Positions 30,193 to 39,603 of a stretch of DNA of 64,000 nt are shown here, piece after piece (within the stretch, counting starts at the first letter, position 1; each line of letters opens with the position of its first letter). Origin of the DNA: Alphaproteobacteria bacterium. Its GTDB lineage: Bacteria; Pseudomonadota; Alphaproteobacteria; Micropepsales; Micropepsaceae. The stretch covers positions 1 through 64,000 of the forward strand of contig JAGWNK010000014.1 of the NCBI GenBank assembly GCA_028871345.1, in the 5' to 3' direction. The position numbers were made by a program, and so were the translations under genes. The notes under the pieces are model-generated. The model made no database searches, was not told where the DNA came from, and was given only the letters and a program-made list of their open reading frames with translations.

Positions 30193-30215
30193 CCCATGCT
30201 CGCTTGGCGCATGGG
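30193..30215 (-). other. Hairpin in the leader of receptor 1
   Basis: CCCATGC (30193-30199) and GCATGGG (30209-30215) pair with a nine-base loop, about 72 bases upstream of the receptor start. It may be an mRNA leader structure. Confidence 0.3.
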
Positions 30216-30250
30216 CTTCTAATCCGCACGTGAAGGCAGGCTACCCATCG

Positions 30251-30266
30251 ATGACGCACGCGTCAT
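30251..30266. promoter_or_regulatory. 16-bp inverted repeat upstream of receptor 1
   Basis: ATGACGC and GCGTCAT are exact reverse complements separated by AC. It lies about 130 bases before the receptor start, next to TTGTCG and a T-run on the minus strand that could be promoter. It resembles a dimeric repressor (LacI/GntR-type) site. A related ACGCGTCA sequence occurs at 30578-30585. Confidence 0.5.
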
Positions 30267-30372
30267 TAAAAAGCGACAATTGGCCTCTGTTTCTTCATGG
30301 TGATGTTGCAATTTCGCTTCGGAACCATCGGTTTCTAAAACGAAAATGCCTCGCATCTTACGCAGGAGTAAC

Positions 30373-30391
30373 GTTCTTGCTTCGCAAGAAC
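30373..30391. promoter_or_regulatory. 19-bp inverted repeat in the receptor 1 / xseB gap
   Basis: GTTCTTGC and GCAAGAAC pair perfectly around TTC. It could be an operator or a transcript hairpin. The surrounding 30300-30560 sequence is clearly more AT-rich than its neighbours and also carries CATGT-T-ACATG at 30449-30459. No gene is visible in 30122-30675. Confidence 0.4.
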
Positions 30392-30675
30392 CCATCTCGG
30401 GATAAAGTTGTCGTATCCGTCATTTTATGAAATATCTATGTATAACAACATGTTACATGAAAATCTGCGGGCTCGTCGCAATAGCATCCAGCAATAATCT
30501 TTCGAACGGCGCAAAACCATGAATGCGTGGTGAAAATCTAGGCAATTCCATTGCAGAAACGACTCAATTGATGGCGTACGCGTCAACATGCCGTTCGACT
30601 CGGCCGTTGCGTCGGACGGCGTGACAATGCGCCCGCTTGCGCCTAACCGTTTCTCGCAGATTCGGAGCTTGATTG

Positions 30676-30933
30676 ATGTCCGCCAAAAACAAGCCGGATG
30701 CGCTGGACGTGAGCACGCTCAGTTTCGAAGCGGCGCTGAAAGAGCTCGAGGGAATTGTCGCGCGTCTCGAGCAGGGTGAAGTCGATCTCGAAGATTCCAT
30801 CGTGCTCTATGAGCGCGGCCAGGTCCTCAAGGCGCATTGCGAGAAGAAATTGAAGGACGCCGAAAGCCGTCTCGAGAAAATCGTGCAAGGCACGGGTGGC
30901 GCGGTGCGCAGCGAACCGGCCGGCATCGGCTGA
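30676..30933 (+). CDS. xseB: Exodeoxyribonuclease VII small subunit
   Basis: An 85-residue XseB with the family pattern [20 protein letters not shown] and [18 protein letters not shown], a helical hairpin that coats the XseA large subunit. ExoVII degrades single-stranded DNA. ATG 30676 has GGAG eight bases upstream. In many alphaproteobacteria xseB is followed by ispA and dxs; here it stands alone between two divergent receptor genes, and dxs starts 4 kb further on. The partner xseA is at 61016. Confidence 0.93.
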   Translation: MSAKNKPDALDVSTLSFEAALKELEGIVARLEQGEVDLEDSIVLYERGQVLKAHCEKKLKDAESRLEKIVQGTGGAVRSEPAGIG

Positions 30934-31575
30934 TCGTCGGGAAGAGGCGCAACGGCCCTTTGACGAGCCTGCCGATCCCCGCCGATGTTTGCGCGACTGT
31001 ACCCGTCGGCGCGTCGTGCTGGCGGCATCGCGAACATCGGCGAGTGCGATCGGATGCGGGATCGTGTTCAGCCAAGCTCGCGGTCCTTCTTCGCGGGCTT
31101 TGCATCGAATGCGACTGCCGGTGTCGATTCAGCGGCGGCGGGAAGGTATCGCGAATCACCATCTGTGTTCGGCGTTCAACGCCTTAGCGGGCAGGTGGGC
31201 ACGACATGAGCAGGCAGTCACAATTCAGGGACGAAATCTCGCCAGGATCGACGAGCCGGAACCTAAGTTCCTGTTTATAAAAGACTTTTTGACAGTCTGA
31301 CGCGCTGAAATTTTCACGAACAATACCAGCGCTGTCGCGACAATAAATTAGCTAACCTCGGAGCTTGACCAACACATTATGTCCCGGCGGTATCGATCTG
31401 ACACCCAAATGCAACAAGTTTGTACTGAAACTGAGATGCATATCATTCCCCTTTTGACCTTCGCGATGGCGGCTCCTAGCCTCTCATGAAAGGCGGATGA
31501 CCCTTAGTCGCGTTCCACGCTCTTGGTCAGCGCCCCGCCAAACCATTGTCGTTACGACAGAAAAGGGGGTTCTAA
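30934..31575. other. Non-coding gap between xseB and receptor 2
   Basis: About 640 bases without a recognisable gene, although ispA would be expected at this place in related genomes. I see no ispA remnant (no DDxxD motifs in any frame). TTGACA at 31289-31294 is a possible -35 box, but no good -10 follows at the right spacing. The last 30 bases resemble the leader of receptor 1 (GTCGTTAC-x-ACAGAA, AAGGGGGTTC). Confidence 0.5.
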
Positions 31576-34557
31576 GTGAATAGATCGAAGAACTGGGGTC
31601 TGCGCACCAGCCTGCTCATCGGAGCAGCGACAGCCGCAGCGATGGGCCTGTCCGGTGCGGCCACGGCGCAACAGACTGTTGAGACCGTCGTCGTGACCGG
31701 CACGCACATCGCCTCGCCGAATCTGCAATCGATGAGCCCGGTCATCGAGGCCACATCGACGGACATCCAGATCCAGGGCTCGACCAAGGTCGAAGACCTG
31801 TTGAATCAGATGCCGCAGGTGTTTGCGGGTCAGAATGCGACCGTTTCGAACGGTGCGACCGGCACATCCGAAGTCGACCTGCGCGGCCTGGGTTGCGATC
31901 GCACCCTGGTGCTGATCGACGGTCGCCGCATGCCGTACGGCTCGATGCTCGATACCTGCGCCGACTTGAACCAGATTCCGACCCAGCTCGTCGACCGAGT
32001 CGAAGTGCTGACCGGCGGCGCCTCGGCCATCTACGGTTCGGATGCCGTGTCGGGCGTCGTCAACTTCATCATGAAGAAGGACTTCGAGGGCTTCCAGGCC
32101 GAAGCCCAGTACGGCATCTATCAGCATGACAACGGCTACGACGGTCCCGGCAATCTGCGCGCCGTGATCGCCGGCCGTGCCACCACCAACCCGTCGCAGT
32201 TTCAGCTGCCATCGGATTCCGTTGCGCTCGGCGCCGGCATGCAGTTCTCGGGGATCATGGGCGTGTCGAGTGCCAACGGCAAAGGCAACATCACCGCCTA
32301 TTTCAGCTATCGCCACAACGACCCGATCCTGGAAAAGAACTACGACTATTCCGAGTGCGCGCTGGGTAACCCGTCTGGCAGCAACTGGACTTGCGGTGGT
32401 TCGTCGACGTCTGCCACGGGGCTGTTTAGCGACTTTACGACCTTTGCCTACACGCTCGATACGACAGGGTCGGGAAACACGTTCCGCAATTTCAACGGCG
32501 CGACCGACAAGTTCAATTACGCGCCGTACAACTACTTCCAGCGCAATGACGAGCGCTATTCGGCTGGCGTTTTCGGCCACTATCAGGCATCGGCTTGGGC
32601 CGACGTCTACACACAGTTGATGTACACCGACTATTCGACGGCGGCGCAGATCGCACCGTCGGGCGACTTCGGCAACACGAACGCGATCAACTGTAACAAT
32701 CCGGAGCTGTCTACCCAGGAAGCAACGGCCATCGGCTGTACGCCTGCGATGATCGCCGCGCCATGGAATGCACCGCTGAGTGCCGTTACGACCCCCTGCC
32801 CCTATCAGGCCGGCACCTGCGACTACATCCTGCGTCGCAACGTGGAAGGGGGCAACCGCGCCAGCAGGCTGCGCAACACCTCGTTCCGGGCGCTGCTCGG
32901 CATCAAGGGCAGCCTGAACGACGATTGGAGTTACGATATCAACGGCGCCTATTCGCGCGTCCAGTCGTCCCAGATCTATGTCAACGACTTGTCGGTCAAC
33001 CGGCTCAAGAACGCACTTTACGTCGTCACCGATCCCAACACGGGCAATCCGGTCTGCCATTCGGTGCTGGATGGAAGCGACCCCAATTGCGTGCCGTGGG
33101 ATATCTTCAAGGTCGGCGGCGTGACACAGGCCGCGTTGAACTACCTCCGCGTACCGCTGATCGAAATCGGCTCGACCACGCAGCTCTCGTTGGCGTTCAA
33201 CTTGAGCGGCGACCTGACCAAGTACGGCTTTGTGAGCCCGTGGGCCCACAGTGGCGTGCAGGTCGCCCTCGGCGCCGAATATCGCCAGGACGCCTTGGAA
33301 TCCACGACCGACACCGAGTTCTCGACCGGCGACGGCGCCGGCCAGGGCGGGCCGACGATCGGGCTTTCGGGCGCCACGCATGTGGCCGAAGGTTATGCCG
33401 AAGCGCGGATTCCGGTCTTCGAAGACATGCCCTTCGCGCAAGCGGCCAGTCTCGACATGTCGTATCGCTACTCCGCCTATGACCGCATCTCGACCAATAC
33501 CTACGGCATCAGTGCGGACTGGCAGGTCATCAACGACTTCCGGCTGCGCGGCAGCTATGAACGCGCCGTCCGCGCCCCGAACGTGGTCGACGAATTCCTG
33601 CCGACGGGCTTCAACCTGACCAGCGACATCACCACCGATCCTTGCGGGGCGGGCGGGTATGCGACGCTGGCGGAATGTCAGAGCACGCCTGGCGCGGGCT
33701 CAGCACCCTGGTACGGCAGCGCCGGCCTCAACAGCCCGGCGAGCCAGTACAACTTCCTGCAGGGCGGCAATCCGAACCTGAAGGCGGAAAAGGCCAACAC
33801 GTTCACGGCGGGCTTCGTGTTCACGCCGGAGGCTATTACCGGCCTGAATTTGTCGATCGACTACTGGGACATCCAGATGAGCGACAACATCGGCGCCATC
33901 GCTCCGTCGGACGTGCTCTACGCGTGCTATGCGCTGGGTAATGCCGCCCAGTGCGCCAACATCCACCGCACGCCCGGCGGCCTGTTGTGGCTGGGTGGCG
34001 GTTACATCGACAGCCGCAACACCAACATCGGCGGCAGCCGTACCAATGGTGTCGACTTCAGCGCGACGTACCAGTTCGATCTCGACGACGTTGGTCTGTC
34101 CAATGCCGGCGCGCTCACTGCGAGCTTGAACGGCACGTGGCTGAACATGCTGACGACCAATACCGGCGTCGGCGTCGTCAACGCCTGCGTCAACAGCTAC
34201 GGGTTCGCCTGCGGCACTCCCAATCCGGCGTGGCGTCACGTGTTCCGCCTGAACTGGGAAACGCCGTGGAACGATCTGGTCGTGACCGGCACGTGGCGGT
34301 TCTACGGTGCGGTCCATCAGTATAAGGGCGACACCACCAGGATCGATTATCAGTGGCCATCGAAGAGCTACTTCGATCTGTCGGCCGCCATGCCGGTCTA
34401 CACGGGCACCACGCTGCGTGTCGGCGTCAACAATCTCTTCGACTCCGATCCGCCGATCTCGAGCGTCGTCGGCACGGCTGGCAACGGCAACACCTATCCG
34501 CAGGTCTACGATGCGATGGGCCGTTATCTGTTCGCGGCAATCACGCTCAACATGTAA
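31576..34557 (+). CDS. TonB-dependent outer-membrane receptor 2
   Basis: A 993-residue paralogue of the receptor at 27176-30121, the same from the signal peptide (LLIGAATAAAMGLSGAATA) through the TonB box ETVVVTGTHI, plug and barrel to YLFAAITLNM. By eye most residues are identical; differences gather in extracellular-loop stretches, for instance the inserted SAVTTPCPYQAGTC segment and the sequences around the NWTCGGSSTS loop. That suggests a shared transport mechanism with diverged ligand preference. The start is GTG 31576, after AAAGGGGG. The gene sits between xseB and dxs. Confidence 0.93.
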   Translation: MNRSKNWGLRTSLLIGAATAAAMGLSGAATAQQTVETVVVTGTHIASPNLQSMSPVIEATSTDIQIQGSTKVEDLLNQMPQVFAGQNATVSNGATGTSEVDLRGLGCDRTLVLIDGRRMPYGSMLDTCADLNQIPTQLVDRVEVLTGGASAIYGSDAVSGVVNFIMKKDFEGFQAEAQYGIYQHDNGYDGPGNLRAVIAGRATTNPSQFQLPSDSVALGAGMQFSGIMGVSSANGKGNITAYFSYRHNDPILEKNYDYSECALGNPSGSNWTCGGSSTSATGLFSDFTTFAYTLDTTGSGNTFRNFNGATDKFNYAPYNYFQRNDERYSAGVFGHYQASAWADVYTQLMYTDYSTAAQIAPSGDFGNTNAINCNNPELSTQEATAIGCTPAMIAAPWNAPLSAVTTPCPYQAGTCDYILRRNVEGGNRASRLRNTSFRALLGIKGSLNDDWSYDINGAYSRVQSSQIYVNDLSVNRLKNALYVVTDPNTGNPVCHSVLDGSDPNCVPWDIFKVGGVTQAALNYLRVPLIEIGSTTQLSLAFNLSGDLTKYGFVSPWAHSGVQVALGAEYRQDALESTTDTEFSTGDGAGQGGPTIGLSGATHVAEGYAEARIPVFEDMPFAQAASLDMSYRYSAYDRISTNTYGISADWQVINDFRLRGSYERAVRAPNVVDEFLPTGFNLTSDITTDPCGAGGYATLAECQSTPGAGSAPWYGSAGLNSPASQYNFLQGGNPNLKAEKANTFTAGFVFTPEAITGLNLSIDYWDIQMSDNIGAIAPSDVLYACYALGNAAQCANIHRTPGGLLWLGGGYIDSRNTNIGGSRTNGVDFSATYQFDLDDVGLSNAGALTASLNGTWLNMLTTNTGVGVVNACVNSYGFACGTPNPAWRHVFRLNWETPWNDLVVTGTWRFYGAVHQYKGDTTRIDYQWPSKSYFDLSAAMPVYTGTTLRVGVNNLFDSDPPISSVVGTAGNGNTYPQVYDAMGRYLFAAITLNM

Positions 34558-34580
34558 GACTTACGGGAATGAGTTCTTCG

Positions 34581-34610
34581 GCGGCGGGCTTCGGCCCGCC
34601 GCTTTTTTTT
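34581..34610 (+). terminator. Rho-independent terminator of TonB receptor 2
   Basis: The stem GCGGCGGGC / GCCCGCCGC with loop TTCG is followed by eight T (34603-34610). The stem and loop are identical to those of the receptor 1 terminator. Confidence 0.93.
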
Positions 34611-34949
34611 CCGGTACGAGCCGGTTTCTCCGCTGCCGGGGCGCTGGTCGTGCACCCCCCCAGGGACTCTGGGATTCATCACGTTCGGGGATCGTCCTCG
34701 CGCCACCGCCCTATAACAAAGCGTAATGGGAACCATGGCACTCGAGGGCATGGCAACGTGGTTGCCGCTACGAACTTCTGGCGTCCCGGCACGTTCCTTG
34801 CTCGTGGCACAGGCCTGGAAACCTGACGGATTCATCGCAGGTGGGAGCGTCTCTTGATTTATGACGACAAAAGGCTGACCTTTTGGCGGGGCGGCCGCGA
34901 AGAAACAGGGGCACGAGCGCCTCAAGCGCGCAGCGACCGGAGTTTGTTC
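34611..34949. other. Gap between receptor 2 and dxs
   Basis: Nothing recognisable: no gene, no clear repeat, no ispA remnant. A dxs promoter must lie here because the strong terminator upstream isolates the gene, but I cannot point to a convincing pair of boxes. Confidence 0.4.
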
Positions 34950-36875
34950 ATGTCGTTACCGAGCAAGGCGTCGCTCCTGGACGGCGTCGCGTCACCCGCC
35001 GATTTGCGAGCGTTGCCGCGCACTTGCCTGCGCGACTTTGCCGAAGAACTGCGCAAGGAACTCATCGATGTTGTTTCCGTCACGGGAGGCCATCTCGGGT
35101 CCAGCCTGGGCGTTGTCGAGCTGACGGTTGCCCTTCACTATGTTTTTGACACGCCCCGCGACCGGCTGATCTGGGATGTGGGCCACCAGGCCTATCCCCA
35201 CAAGATCCTTACAGGTCGCCGGTCGCGCATGCGTACGCTGCGCCAAGGCGGCGGCTTGTCGGGCTTCACCAAGCGGGCCGAGAGCGAATATGACCCGTTC
35301 GGCGCCGCCCATTCGTCGACCTCGATCTCCGCCGGCCTGGGATTTGCCGTGGCGCGCGACCTCAAGGGCGACGCCCACAACGTCATTAGCGTCATCGGCG
35401 ACGGATCGATGAGCGCCGGCATGGCCTACGAGGCCATGAACAACGCGGGTGCAGCCGACGCGCGTCTGATAGTTATTCTCAACGATAACGACATGTCGAT
35501 CGCCCCGCCGGTCGGGGCCCTGTCGGCCTATTTGTCGCGTCTGGTGTCGTCGCGGCCGTATCGCGGCTTTCGCCGGTTCGGCAAGCGCGTCGCGCACCAT
35601 CTGCCCAGGCCGCTCGAAGTGGGCGTGCGCCGGGTCGAGGAATATGCCCGCGGCATGGTCACGGGCGGCACGTTGTTCGAGGAACTCGGCTTCTATTATG
35701 TGGGGCCGATTGACGGCCACAATCTCGATCACCTCATCCCGGTGCTCGAGAACGTGCGCGACACGCGCAACGGTCCGATCCTGGTGCACGTGGTCACCAA
35801 GAAGGGTAAGGGCTACGCCCCGGCCGAGGCCAGCGCCGACAAGTATCATGGCGTCACCAAGTTCAACGTGCTGACCGGCGAGCAGAAGAAGTCGAACTCC
35901 AAGGCGCCGTCCTACACCCAGGTGTTCGCCGATGCCTTGATCGCCGAGGCCAAGGCTGACCGGCGCATCGTGGGTGTCACGGCTGCCATGCCCTCGGGCA
36001 CGGGGCTCGACCATTTCCAGCGCGAATTCCCGGATCGTTGCTTCGATGTCGGAATCGCCGAGCAGCACGCCGTGACTTTTGCGGCGGGTCTTGCGGCCGA
36101 AGGGCTGAAGCCGTTCTGCGCCATCTATTCCACCTTCCTGCAGCGCGCCTACGACCAGGTCGTGCACGACGTCGCCATCCAGGGCCTTCCTGTGCGTTTC
36201 GCGATGGATCGCGCCGGGCTGGTTGGCGCCGACGGACCGACACATGCCGGCTCGTTCGATCTCGCCTATCTCTGCACGCTGCCGGGCTTCACCGTCATGG
36301 CTGCGGCCGACGAGGTGGAGCTCATGCACATGATTGCCACCATGGCGCGCCATGACGATGGTCCAAGCGCGGTGCGCTATCCGCGCGGCGAAGGCGTCGG
36401 CCTCGAACGTCCCTTCGTCGGGACGCCGCTCGAGATCGGCAAGGGCCGCGTCGTGCGCGAAGGTACCTCGATCGCCGTCCTCAGCCTGGGCACGCGGCTG
36501 CATCCGGCGCTGCAGGCGGCGGACAAGCTGGCGGCCTACGGGCTGTCGACGACGGTCGCCGATGCGCGTTTCGCCAAGCCGCTCGACCGCGACTTGATCC
36601 GCCGGCTGGCGCGCGAGCACGAACTCCTGTTGACGGTGGAAGAGGCGGCCGCGGGCGGTTTCAGCGCCCATGTCCTGCAGTTCCTCGCCTGGGAAGGATT
36701 GCTCGACGGCGGTCTCAAGGTCCGGCCGTTGACGCTGCCCGACCGCTTCCAGAACCAGGACTCGCCCGAGAAGATGTATGCGGAGGCCGGGCTCGACGCG
36801 AATTCCATCGCTGCCGCGGCGCTGTCGGCGCTCGGTCGCAGCGACGATGCTGCGGCCGTGGGACAGATCGCCTAG
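34950..36875 (+). CDS. dxs: 1-deoxy-D-xylulose-5-phosphate synthase
   Basis: A 641-residue thiamine-diphosphate enzyme condensing pyruvate and glyceraldehyde 3-phosphate, the first step of the MEP isoprenoid pathway. Visible are [21 protein letters not shown], the TPP/Mg site [18 protein letters not shown], the transketolase glutamate in [17 protein letters not shown] and [18 protein letters not shown] 34950 has GGAG eight bases upstream. It heads the run dxs, tlyA, RNA methyltransferase, C13 peptidase. Confidence 0.96.
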   Translation: MSLPSKASLLDGVASPADLRALPRTCLRDFAEELRKELIDVVSVTGGHLGSSLGVVELTVALHYVFDTPRDRLIWDVGHQAYPHKILTGRRSRMRTLRQGGGLSGFTKRAESEYDPFGAAHSSTSISAGLGFAVARDLKGDAHNVISVIGDGSMSAGMAYEAMNNAGAADARLIVILNDNDMSIAPPVGALSAYLSRLVSSRPYRGFRRFGKRVAHHLPRPLEVGVRRVEEYARGMVTGGTLFEELGFYYVGPIDGHNLDHLIPVLENVRDTRNGPILVHVVTKKGKGYAPAEASADKYHGVTKFNVLTGEQKKSNSKAPSYTQVFADALIAEAKADRRIVGVTAAMPSGTGLDHFQREFPDRCFDVGIAEQHAVTFAAGLAAEGLKPFCAIYSTFLQRAYDQVVHDVAIQGLPVRFAMDRAGLVGADGPTHAGSFDLAYLCTLPGFTVMAAADEVELMHMIATMARHDDGPSAVRYPRGEGVGLERPFVGTPLEIGKGRVVREGTSIAVLSLGTRLHPALQAADKLAAYGLSTTVADARFAKPLDRDLIRRLAREHELLLTVEEAAAGGFSAHVLQFLAWEGLLDGGLKVRPLTLPDRFQNQDSPEKMYAEAGLDANSIAAAALSALGRSDDAAAVGQIA

Positions 36876-36946
36876 GTTTTTGCCGGCACCTTGAGCCAGG
36901 GAAATTCGCAGAGCGAATTTTGCGCCGGCGGTGCTATGAAAGCACG

Positions 36947-37678
36947 ATGTCCCTTCGCGCCGACGTCTTTCTGGTCGAACACGGCTATGCGGCAAGTCGC
37001 GCCGAAGCCCAGGCCGCTATCCGTGCAGGATGCGTCGCCGCCGACGGCAGGACTGTGCTAAAGCCTTCGCAACCCATTCCGGAGGATGCCGAGATTTCGT
37101 ACGAACGGGCCCATCCTTATGTCTCACGCGGTGCGCTGAAGCTGATCGCCGCCCTCGACAAGTTCGACCTGTCGCCGGAAGGACTGGTCTGCCTCGATGT
37201 GGGCGCCTCGACCGGCGGGTTCACGGAGGTCCTGCTCGAACGCGGCGCCGTCAAGGTCTACGCCATCGATGTCGGCCACGGGCAGATGCATCCCCGTGTG
37301 GCGGGCGACCGGCGCGTCCTGCGGCGCGACGGCGTCAACGCCCGCGATCTCGGGCACCAGCACGTGCCGGAGCCCGTCGATGCGATCACGGTGGATGTCA
37401 GCTTCATCGGCCTCAAGCTCGTGCTGCCGCCCACCATGAAGCTGGCGCAGCGCGGCGGCTGGATGGTGGCGCTCATCAAGCCTCAGTTCGAGGTCGGCCG
37501 CGGCCATGTCGGCAAGGGAGGCATCGTCAAGGACGGCATGGTGCAAAGCGCCGCCGTGCAGGAGATCAGTGCCTGGCTCGGTGGGCAGGGCGGCTGGTCG
37601 GTCTTGGGCGCCATGGAAAGCCCGGTGGTCGGCGGCGACGGCAACCGCGAATACCTGCTCGCCGCCCGGAAGAAGTGA
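36947..37678 (+). CDS. tlyA: TlyA-family rRNA 2'-O-methyltransferase / hemolysin-like
   Basis: A 243-residue protein with an N-terminal S4 RNA-binding domain (about 1-60; ADVFLVEHGYAASRAEAQAAI) and an FtsJ-like methyltransferase domain (LVCLDVGASTGGFTEVLLERGA, KPQFEVGRGHVGKGGIV). TlyA methylates 16S and 23S rRNA ribose (the capreomycin-sensitivity positions in mycobacteria). It commonly follows dxs in alphaproteobacteria. The upstream ribosome site is weak; ATG 36947 gives the canonical start of the S4 domain. Confidence 0.92.
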   Translation: MSLRADVFLVEHGYAASRAEAQAAIRAGCVAADGRTVLKPSQPIPEDAEISYERAHPYVSRGALKLIAALDKFDLSPEGLVCLDVGASTGGFTEVLLERGAVKVYAIDVGHGQMHPRVAGDRRVLRRDGVNARDLGHQHVPEPVDAITVDVSFIGLKLVLPPTMKLAQRGGWMVALIKPQFEVGRGHVGKGGIVKDGMVQSAAVQEISAWLGGQGGWSVLGAMESPVVGGDGNREYLLAARKK

Positions 37679-37685
37679 CACCGCC

Positions 37686-38738
37686 TTGTCCGGATTTTGC
37701 AGGCATTTCGGAGTCTGCGGCGGCTGTTCGCATCAGGATCTGCCGGACGCCGACTATCGTGCCCTGAAACGGCGCATCGTCGCCGATGCCCTCGCACGTC
37801 ATGGCGTCGACGCCGTCGTGGAGGACGTCGTCGAAGTGCCGCCCGGCACGCGCCGCCGTGCCACGCTCAAGGCGAAGAAGACTGGTCGCGTGATGGTCGG
37901 CTTTCACGCCGCCCGTTCGCACGACATCGTGGACGTGGAGGAATGCCCGGTCCTGGTGCCGGCGCTGGAACGGCTGTTGCCGGGTTTGCGTCCGCTGTTC
38001 GGCGAGCTGTTGGCCGAAGGCGAGGGCGCCGAGTTCCATGTCACGGACACCGACACGGGCATCGACCTGTCGCTGCGCTGGCGCCGGCCCAACGATCCCG
38101 CGACGCTGGCGTCGCTGGCGCGCTGGGCCGTCCGCCTCAGGCTGGCGCGGATCTCGGCACACGGCGACGTCGTCGTCGAATTGGTCAAGCCGTCCGTGCG
38201 CTTCGGTAAGGCGACCGTCCTGTTGCCGCCGGAACCTTTTCTCCAGCCGACGCGGGAAGGCGAGGCGGCCCTGCAGGCATTTGTCCTGGAGACGCTCGCC
38301 GGCGCCAGGCGTGTCGCCGATTTGTTTGCCGGTTGCGGCACCTTCGCGCTGCCCCTGGCGGCACAGGCCCAGGTGCAGGCGGTGGATCTGGAGGGCGCGA
38401 TGCTCGAGGCCCTTGCCGCAGCGGGACGTTCCACGCCGGGCCTCAAACCCGTCACTGTGGCACGCCGGAACCTCTTCAAGCGCCCACTGACGGGTCCGGA
38501 GCTGGCCCTGGACGGCGTCTGTCTCGATCCGCCGCGGGCCGGAGCCTTGGCGCAGGCTGGGGCGCTGGCGGCCTCCAAGGTGTGTCGCATCGCTTACGTT
38601 TCCTGCGATGCCGAGACCTTTGCACGTGACGCACGCGTCATCATCGGCGGGGGTTATCGCCTCGACCGCGTCGTTCCCATAGACCAGTTCCTGTGGTCGT
38701 CGCATATTGAAGTCATGGGCGCATTCGAGCGGACCTGA
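37686..38738 (+). CDS. TrmA/RumA-family RNA m5U methyltransferase
   Basis: A 350-residue SAM-dependent uridine C5-methyltransferase. The N-terminal iron-sulfur ligands CRHFGVCGGC plus a later cysteine (EECPVL) are followed by the methyltransferase domain with DLFAGCGTFALPLA, DPPRAG and the catalytic cysteine in YVSCDAETFARD. The N-terminal TRAM domain of RlmD is absent, so it is of the shorter type, and which rRNA position it modifies is unclear. The likely start is TTG 37686, eight bases after the tlyA stop, because the cysteine motif begins only five codons later and no ATG is near. Confidence 0.85.
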   Translation: MSGFCRHFGVCGGCSHQDLPDADYRALKRRIVADALARHGVDAVVEDVVEVPPGTRRRATLKAKKTGRVMVGFHAARSHDIVDVEECPVLVPALERLLPGLRPLFGELLAEGEGAEFHVTDTDTGIDLSLRWRRPNDPATLASLARWAVRLRLARISAHGDVVVELVKPSVRFGKATVLLPPEPFLQPTREGEAALQAFVLETLAGARRVADLFAGCGTFALPLAAQAQVQAVDLEGAMLEALAAAGRSTPGLKPVTVARRNLFKRPLTGPELALDGVCLDPPRAGALAQAGALAASKVCRIAYVSCDAETFARDARVIIGGGYRLDRVVPIDQFLWSSHIEVMGAFERT

Positions 38739-38746
38739 TCTTGGCG

Positions 38747-39475
38747 ATGCGTCTTCTCCGGCCACTGCTGATCTTCGCGCTTCTGGCGCTGCCGGCCCGG
38801 GCCGATTTCTCGAACTGGGCTGCCGTCGTTGTCGCCGGCGACTGGCATGCCCATTCCGGCGCGCCCAGTAAGGTGTTCGACAATGCGCGGCAGACGATTT
38901 CGCAAGAGCTCGTCGGCATCGGCTTCAAGCCGCAGAACGTCGCGCAGTTCTCGGTGCGGCCGGACCGCGATCCGGCCCACGCGGCTCAATCCGCAACGCC
39001 CAAGGCCATCGCCGACGGCCTCGATCGCCTTGCAGCGCGAGCGGGGCAGGGCTGTCTCGTCTATTTCACGTCGCACGGCTCGCCCGACGGCATCGTGCTC
39101 GGCAACGGCGAGTTGTCGCCGCGCCGCATGGCCCGCATGGTCGACGCCGCCTGCGCCCGGCGGCCCGCCGTGATCGTGGTGGCCGCGTGCTATTCCGGCG
39201 TCTTCGTGCCGGCTCTGCGCGGACCGGACCGCATCGTGATCACGGCCGCCGCGGCTGACCGACCATCCTTCGGCTGCGGCGAGGCGGATCAGTACACCTT
39301 CTTCGACAACTGCGCGGTGGCTTGGCTACCCAAGGCCGGCGACTTCGAAAGCTTCGCGCGCGACGCCATCGGCTGCGTGCACAAGCGCGAAAAGGCCGAG
39401 AAGGTGGATGTCGCCTCACATCCTCAGCTCGCCATCGGCCCGCACGCCGCGAATGCGTTTCCGAAGTGGAGGTAG
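38747..39475 (+). CDS. Secreted C13 (legumain-like) cysteine peptidase
   Basis: A 242-residue protein with a signal peptide (about 1-20) and a caspase/legumain-like fold. The catalytic His is in VYFTSHGSPDGI and the catalytic Cys in VVAACYSGVF, followed by DRPSFGCG. Peptidase C13 members cleave after Asn or Asp, or act as transamidases. Bacterial secreted forms are poorly characterised. It starts nine bases after the methyltransferase gene (ATG 38747, or TTG 38741) and is probably cotranscribed. The substrate is unknown. Confidence 0.82.
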   Translation: MRLLRPLLIFALLALPARADFSNWAAVVVAGDWHAHSGAPSKVFDNARQTISQELVGIGFKPQNVAQFSVRPDRDPAHAAQSATPKAIADGLDRLAARAGQGCLVYFTSHGSPDGIVLGNGELSPRRMARMVDAACARRPAVIVVAACYSGVFVPALRGPDRIVITAAAADRPSFGCGEADQYTFFDNCAVAWLPKAGDFESFARDAIGCVHKREKAEKVDVASHPQLAIGPHAANAFPKWR

Positions 39476-39493
39476 TCTTCTGCCCCCGACGAA

Positions 39494-39601
39494 GTGTCAG
39501 TTCGGACGGATGTGCGGCTCGAGGACACCGATCACTTCAAGCTGATCCGCGAGTTCTGTGCGGACCCCGCTGGTTTCATCGAGGCGATGACCGAGGAGTA
39601 G
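39494..39601 (+). other. Possible small ORF or gene remnant after the C13 peptidase
   Basis: A 35-codon frame (GTG to TAG) with protein-like composition, including DTDHFKLIREFCADP and a C-terminal FIEAMTEE. It is in the same frame as the peptidase, seven codons past the TAG stop. There is no ribosome site, and it ends two bases before the convergent SPFH stop. It could be the tail of a decayed gene, a readthrough extension or chance. Confidence 0.25.
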
Positions 39602-39603
39602 CG

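Noticed and set aside
31436..31457. Fur-box-like GATGCATATCATT upstream of receptor 2
   Set aside because: It matches only part of the Fur consensus and has no second half at the right spacing; too weak to support iron regulation.
38625..38641. GTGACGCACGCGTCAT, similar to the inverted repeat before receptor 1
   Set aside because: It lies inside the RNA methyltransferase coding sequence, in a conserved part of the protein, so the match is probably chance.
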